Assembly: GCA_009827205.1 (NCBI GenBank)
Contig: WUAK01000080.1
Coordinates: 1 to 10,408 of the forward strand
Direction: 5' to 3'
DNA length: 10,408 nt
From: Phycisphaeraceae bacterium
Lineage (GTDB): Bacteria > Planctomycetota > Phycisphaerae > Phycisphaerales > UBA1924
Below, piece after piece: positions 6,028 to 10,408 of the stretch (positions are counted from its first letter, which is position 1; each line of letters starts with the position of its first letter). The notes under the pieces were generated by a model. It saw only the letters and a program-made list of their open reading frames with translations, searched no databases and was not told the DNA's origin. The position numbers were made by a program, and so were the translations under genes.

Positions 6028-7058
6028 AAACCGCGCGCCATGTAGGTGCCCGCCGCGCCGAGCACGACGAGGATCCCGATCACGATCCAGAACCCGCCAG
6101 GGTGATCGATGAAAGGCACTCCTCCGGTGTTCATGCCCCAGATCGCCGCAATCATATTCGCGGGAAGGAATATCGCCGCGATCACGGTGAGTCTCATGCT
6201 GATACGCGCCATCCGCTCGTTCTCTATCAGAGAGAGCTCGTCCTGTACAGCCTGCGCACGCTCACGCATCTCATCGAGATGATCCACGAGTCTGGCGAGT
6301 CTGACAGCCGAGTCGTGGATCGAGTACCGCACCTCCGACCCGACCCAATCCGGCATCTCGCGCTCCGCGAGTTCGAGCGCCCCTCTCTGCGGCGACAGGT
6401 ACCTGCGGATGATCACGATCCGGCGCCGAAGGTCAGCGATCTTCGAACGGATGACCTTGAACTCGAACGAGTTGTCGTTGTCTTCGTAGAGCGAGAGCTC
6501 GCCGTCCATCTCGCCCAGCTTGGGCTCGATCCTGTCGAGCAGCGACCCGTTGATACCGACCAGTACATCGATCGATTGGCGCGGACCGTTTCCCCGCAGC
6601 AGCGCCTGCCTCCGGTCGTCGATCGACATGACCTTGCGCTTGCGCGACGTGATGACACGGTCTTCGTCGATCCACATCCGAATCGAAACCATGTCCTCAG
6701 CTGCCGCGTCTTCGTTGAAGTTAAACCCCCTCAGAACGAACAGCATGCCCTCTGGCGTGTCATCACCCGCGGGGAAGTACGAAAACCGAGGCCTGGGATC
6801 GGGTTCGAGCAGACCCCGCGCCGCCGAAGCCGGCAAGCGCGCGCCTCCGGTGATCCACTGCTTCGCTCGTGAACCAGTGCGATCGACATGGACCCATATA
6901 TCCCCGTGAACCTTGTCGCCCAGCGGGTCATCGTCGATGGCAGCCCAATCAATGTCCGCGCCGCCGCCCTTGCCGTCGAGCCGGTATGCGCCCACGAGCC
7001 CGCCTCGACTCGTCAGCTCGTCCATTTTCGCCTTTGCGCGTCCGCCGTCGTCAGCCAT
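6018..7058 (-). CDS. ZntB/CorA-family divalent cation transporter
   Basis: This 346-residue inner-membrane protein belongs to the CorA metal ion transporter superfamily (2-TM-GxN). A long cytoplasmic region comes first. It is rich in charged helices at about 180-285, including the segment with REMPDWVGSEVRYS and LVDHLDEMRERAQ that forms the pore-lining stalk in the family. Two C-terminal membrane helices follow (about 288-307 and 322-342). The GMN signature (308-310) lies between them in WGMNTGGVPF. The GGVP continuation resembles ZntB (GVNLGGIPG in Escherichia coli) more than classical CorA, so zinc or another divalent metal is as likely as magnesium. The start ATG 7058 has GAGGG (7069-7065) seven bases upstream. 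It lies 17 bases after purM on the same strand and probably shares its transcript; no functional link to purine synthesis is apparent. Confidence 0.88.
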   Translation of the reverse strand: MADDGGRAKAKMDELTSRGGLVGAYRLDGKGGGADIDWAAIDDDPLGDKVHGDIWVHVDRTGSRAKQWITGGARLPASAARGLLEPDPRPRFSYFPAGDDTPEGMLFVLRGFNFNEDAAAEDMVSIRMWIDEDRVITSRKRKVMSIDDRRQALLRGNGPRQSIDVLVGINGSLLDRIEPKLGEMDGELSLYEDNDNSFEFKVIRSKIADLRRRIVIIRRYLSPQRGALELAEREMPDWVGSEVRYSIHDSAVRLARLVDHLDEMRERAQAVQDELSLIENERMARISMRLTVIAAIFLPANMIAAIWGMNTGGVPFIDHPGGFWIVIGILVVLGAAGTYMARGLLK

Positions 7059-7071
7059 GCTGTCGCCCTCA

Positions 7072-7085
7072 GCCGCTACTTGAGC
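7072..7085. repeat. 14-base repeat copy B, at the end of purM
   Basis: This is the exact second copy of the 14-mer at 6014-6027, again over a Leu-Lys-stop gene end. Shared C-terminal codons explain nine of the 14 bases; the remaining five could be chance. Confidence 0.5.
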
Positions 7086-8167
7086 TTGACTTTGCCCGTG
7101 CCCTTGCGGATCTCACCGAGCTCGTACACCGTTTCGCCCGACTTCTCGAGCCTGCGCTTCACCGCGTCGGCAAACGTCGGCCTCACAATGAGCACATAGC
7201 CCACGCCCATGTTGAACACGCGCGCCATCTCGTCGTCCGCGATCTTGCCCTGACTCTGCAGGAACTCAAACACCGCGGGCACGTCCCACGAATTCTTGTC
7301 GAGCACCGCGTCGACACCCGGGTTCATCACGCGTTCCAGGTTCTGCGCGAGCCCGCCGCCCGTGATGTGCGCCATGCCGCTGACGACCTTCTTGACCTTG
7401 TACGCCCGCAGGAGCTTCACGATCGGTTCCGCGTAGAGCCTTGTCGGCGTCAGCAGCACCTCGCCGAGCGTGCGGTCCGCGTCGAGGTCCTTGTAGATCT
7501 TGCCGTAACTCAGCTTCTTGGTGCTCACCACTTTGCGCACAAGACTGAACCCGTTGGAATGCACGCCGTCGGACGCGAGCCCCAGAACAACATCGCCCGG
7601 CGCTACGCGCAACGGATCTGTCGCCTTCTTGAGCTCGACCACGCCCACCGCGAAGCCGGCCATGTCGAACTCACCCTCGGCGTACACGTCGGGCATCTCG
7701 GCCGTCTCGCCCCCGATGAGAGAGCAACCCGAGTCCTTGCACGCCGATGCGACGCCCCGGACCATCTGCTCGAGCATCTCTGGGATCACGCTGGGCACCG
7801 CGATGTAATCCAGAAAGAACAGTGGCTCGGCGCCCTGCACGATCAGGTCGTTGACACTCATCCCCACGAGATCGACACCAACCGTGGAGTAATCACCCGT
7901 CTCGGTCGCGATCTTGAGCTTCGTGCCCACGCCGTCACAGCACGCGACAAGCACCGGGTCCACGTAGTTCTGCTGGAAGAGCCTCTGGTTGTAGTCGAGC
8001 CTGAAGAGTCCAGCAAAGCCCCCCGGGTTCTGGATGACCCGGGGCCCGTGCGTCCGCCTGACCATCGACCCGAGCCCGGAGATGAACGAGTCATACGTCT
8101 CGAGGTCCACACCCGCGTCGGCGTAGGTAAGCCCACCTGACTGTTTCTTGCTGGGTCGCTTGGCCAT
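7076..8167 (-). CDS. purM: Phosphoribosylformylglycinamidine cyclo-ligase (AIR synthetase)
   Basis: PurM closes the imidazole ring, making 5-aminoimidazole ribonucleotide from FGAM with ATP, in de novo purine synthesis in the cytoplasm. From ATG 8167 it is 363 residues, close to the usual 345-355. It shows the family motifs in order: LTYADAGVD near the N-terminus, DGVGTK (78-83), SVNDL (104-108), GAEPLFFLDY (112-121), CSLIGGETAEMP (148-159), ITGGG (268-272) and FNMGVG (318-323). The start is uncertain. ATG 8167 (MAKRPSKKQS) has no Shine-Dalgarno; TACCAT lies seven bases upstream and could be a -10 for a leaderless message. An in-frame GTG at 8197 would add ten residues and has GAGG only four bases upstream. 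I prefer 8167 because the extra residues are unlike known PurM N-termini. It follows the exported glycosidase-like gene by 36 bases and precedes the ZntB-like gene. Confidence 0.95.
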   Translation of the reverse strand: MAKRPSKKQSGGLTYADAGVDLETYDSFISGLGSMVRRTHGPRVIQNPGGFAGLFRLDYNQRLFQQNYVDPVLVACCDGVGTKLKIATETGDYSTVGVDLVGMSVNDLIVQGAEPLFFLDYIAVPSVIPEMLEQMVRGVASACKDSGCSLIGGETAEMPDVYAEGEFDMAGFAVGVVELKKATDPLRVAPGDVVLGLASDGVHSNGFSLVRKVVSTKKLSYGKIYKDLDADRTLGEVLLTPTRLYAEPIVKLLRAYKVKKVVSGMAHITGGGLAQNLERVMNPGVDAVLDKNSWDVPAVFEFLQSQGKIADDEMARVFNMGVGYVLIVRPTFADAVKRRLEKSGETVYELGEIRKGTGKVKLK

Positions 8168-8203
8168 GGGCCAGATGGTAGCGAGTGATCGGCACACTTC
8201 GCC

Positions 8204-9322
8204 TCAGGGAGAACGCCTCAGCGTCCCCAGATTCGAAGTCGCCCGGACCTGTCGGATGAGCTCATCGAGCGCCAACTTGGGCCCGCCCTGATCGGTCATG
8301 ACCCCGAGTGTGCCCAGAAACTCACGAAAATCCGGCGAGTCGTGGCCGTAGTAATCCAGAAACTGAGTCAGAGTCGCGTCAGACCAGTCGGCCAGATGAA
8401 GCCAAGAAACAAACCTCGCCCGAGGTCGGCTCCTGATCTCGGTAAAGACCGTCCTCACCCAGGCACGCTGGAGCGACTGCGATGTCTTGAGCACGCCTCC
8501 GGCCTCACCCGAGGGGCAGCCCGCCTCCTGGAGCAAGTACTGCTTGCCATCGATGAGAGCCTCGAACAGATCCAGATCTGAAGTGAACGCCGATGTTGCC
8601 AGCACGACCCCATCCACGACCGGGTAGTACGTCAGCGCCGGCGCATCGCTGACCGCCGCCATGAGTTGGACGAGCTCCGGATTGGCCAGGGCCTCTCTCG
8701 TCAGCGTGACCCCGACCGCCAGATCGGGCTCGACGATGTGTGTCGCGACCCGCGCATGCTCGGCGAACACCGCGAAAGGAAAGGCCTGAGCGGGATTCGC
8801 TGTGAGCCAAATGTCCACCTCGTTGCCGATCGAGACATAAAAGCAACCGCGTTCCACCAACACCGGCGCGAGCTCGAGCATCAGCGTCGCGATCGAGTCC
8901 GTGATCTCTTGCGAATCGAACGAATACCCGTCGCGCAAGCGAGTGGGATCATCAGGATCTACAAATCTCCCCGGCAGGCGCAGCACCGTTGTATCGATCG
9001 TCTTAATCGACAGGTACGTGCCCAATCCCGCCTGATCGATCGTGTCGAGCAGCCCGATCAATCCCGTGAAGTCTCGGTTGCCCTCGGCGTCCTCGAGCTC
9101 GTCCCAGGCAACCGCCAACTCGTACGAGTCCATCCCCGCGCGCAAGAGCGACGCCCACGCCTGATCTGTGTACACACGAGCCGGGCCTGTCACTTCTGAG
9201 TAGATCACACCCGTGGCTCTAGGCCCATTCAGCAGCGGCAAATCACCTGCCTGAGCCTGCAACGAGACCGGTGAAACAGCAGCCAGAACCAGCAACAAGC
9301 AACCGCGAACCAGGTTCAACAT
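8204..9322 (-). CDS. Exported TIM-barrel glycosidase-like protein (clan GH-A type, family uncertain)
   Basis: This 372-residue protein starts with a standard signal peptide: MLNLVRG, a hydrophobic run LLLVLAAVSPVS and a probable cleavage after AQA at 23-25. Cys8 is not in a lipobox. The mature part looks like a (beta/alpha)8 barrel. Glu168 in YVSIGNEVDIW resembles the acid/base Glu of clan GH-A, and Glu266 in YLLQEAGCPSG resembles the nucleophile; the 98-residue spacing fits strands 4 and 7. The GNEV and E-x-G-x-P-S pairing recalls GH17 beta-1,3-glucanases and GH53 galactanases, but overall resemblance is too weak to name a family or substrate. The start ATG 9322 is chosen because GAGGGG lies seven bases upstream and the signal peptide follows directly; an upstream in-frame GTG at 9355 would spoil the signal peptide. 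It leads the purM run and is divergent from metK. Confidence 0.7.
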   Translation of the reverse strand: MLNLVRGCLLLVLAAVSPVSLQAQAGDLPLLNGPRATGVIYSEVTGPARVYTDQAWASLLRAGMDSYELAVAWDELEDAEGNRDFTGLIGLLDTIDQAGLGTYLSIKTIDTTVLRLPGRFVDPDDPTRLRDGYSFDSQEITDSIATLMLELAPVLVERGCFYVSIGNEVDIWLTANPAQAFPFAVFAEHARVATHIVEPDLAVGVTLTREALANPELVQLMAAVSDAPALTYYPVVDGVVLATSAFTSDLDLFEALIDGKQYLLQEAGCPSGEAGGVLKTSQSLQRAWVRTVFTEIRSRPRARFVSWLHLADWSDATLTQFLDYYGHDSPDFREFLGTLGVMTDQGGPKLALDELIRQVRATSNLGTLRRSP

Positions 9323-9405
9323 TGGACACCCCCTCAGCGGCTTACGCGCAACCACGACGGGCGTTACCTCTAGCGCTGGTTCGAGGGTTGCTTCGTATCT
9401 ACAGT

Positions 9406-9430
9406 CCCGTTCAATCGGGCCAGCCGGCCC
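9406..9430 (+). promoter_or_regulatory. metK leader with two overlapping hairpins
   Basis: Hairpin 1 pairs CCCG (9406-9409) with CGGG (9416-9419). Hairpin 2 pairs GGGCC (9417-9421) with GGCCC (9426-9430) over loop AGCC. They share bases 9417-9419, so they cannot form together. Hairpin 2 ends one base before the purine-rich ribosome binding site. No known SAM riboswitch consensus was recognised. Confidence 0.35.
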
Positions 9431-9433
9431 AAG

Positions 9434-9438
9434 AGGAG
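9434..9438 (+). promoter_or_regulatory. Strong ribosome binding site of metK
   Basis: AGGAG, within AAGAGGAGA, lies six bases before the ATG at 9445. It is the best Shine-Dalgarno in the window and fixes the metK start. Confidence 0.85.
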
Positions 9439-9444
9439 ACCCGT

Positions 9445-10408
<964 letters not shown>

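Noticed and set aside
6869..8140. 423-codon plus-strand open frame opposite purM
   Set aside because: It is the antisense of purM; its Arg/His-rich composition is typical of a shadow frame and it has no motifs.
9323..9355. Upstream GTG at 9355 as the start of the exported glycosidase-like gene
   Set aside because: It would put 11 residues before a normal signal peptide, while the ATG at 9322 has an ideal Shine-Dalgarno.
9356..9444. SAM-I or other known SAM riboswitch before metK
   Set aside because: The leader is under 90 bases and lacks the four-way junction layout or any motif of known classes that I can recognise.

Overview
This 10.4 kb window is a G+C-rich stretch of chromosomal housekeeping DNA. 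Genes are closely packed in short co-directional runs. The gene set (AcpP-FabF, a free-standing FliN-like SpoA protein, a GH15 glucoamylase-type enzyme, a DUF1444 protein) and the mix of starts with and without a Shine-Dalgarno sequence suggest a planctomycete, perhaps of the Phycisphaerae. That placement is an inference from gene content and start-site style; no rRNA or other strong phylogenetic marker is present.

Layout. (1) 1-1469, minus strand: a DUF1444 (YtpQ/UPF0354-type) protein is followed by the glutamine amidotransferase subunit of anthranilate or aminodeoxychorismate synthase (TrpG/PabA), which runs off the left edge. (2) 1470-1841: a 372-base non-coding spacer between divergent genes. 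It holds a good promoter and a leader hairpin for acpP, plus an unexplained plus-strand terminator-like hairpin. (3) 1842-6011, plus strand: acpP, fabF, a FliN-like SpoA protein and a cytoplasmic-type GH15 glycoside hydrolase. A terminator-like hairpin sits between acpP and fabF and would allow more carrier protein than synthase to be made. (4) 6018-9322, minus strand: an exported TIM-barrel glycosidase-like protein, then purM, then a ZntB/CorA-type cation transporter, all closely spaced. (5) 9445 to the right edge, plus strand: metK, with a compact hairpin leader next to a strong ribosome binding site.

Most genes serve basic metabolism: fatty acid elongation (acpP, fabF), purine synthesis (purM), S-adenosylmethionine synthesis (metK), aromatic amino acid or folate synthesis (trpG/pabA), storage glucan or trehalose use (GH15) and metal transport. 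I found no CRISPR array, insertion sequence, tRNA, rRNA, phage gene, toxin-antitoxin pair or recognisable defence system, and nothing that amounts to a new multi-gene system. The points worth a second look are small: regulatory hairpins around acpP, fabF and metK, an inverted repeat made from two convergent stop codons, an orphan FliN-like protein, and an exported glycosidase-like protein of uncertain family.
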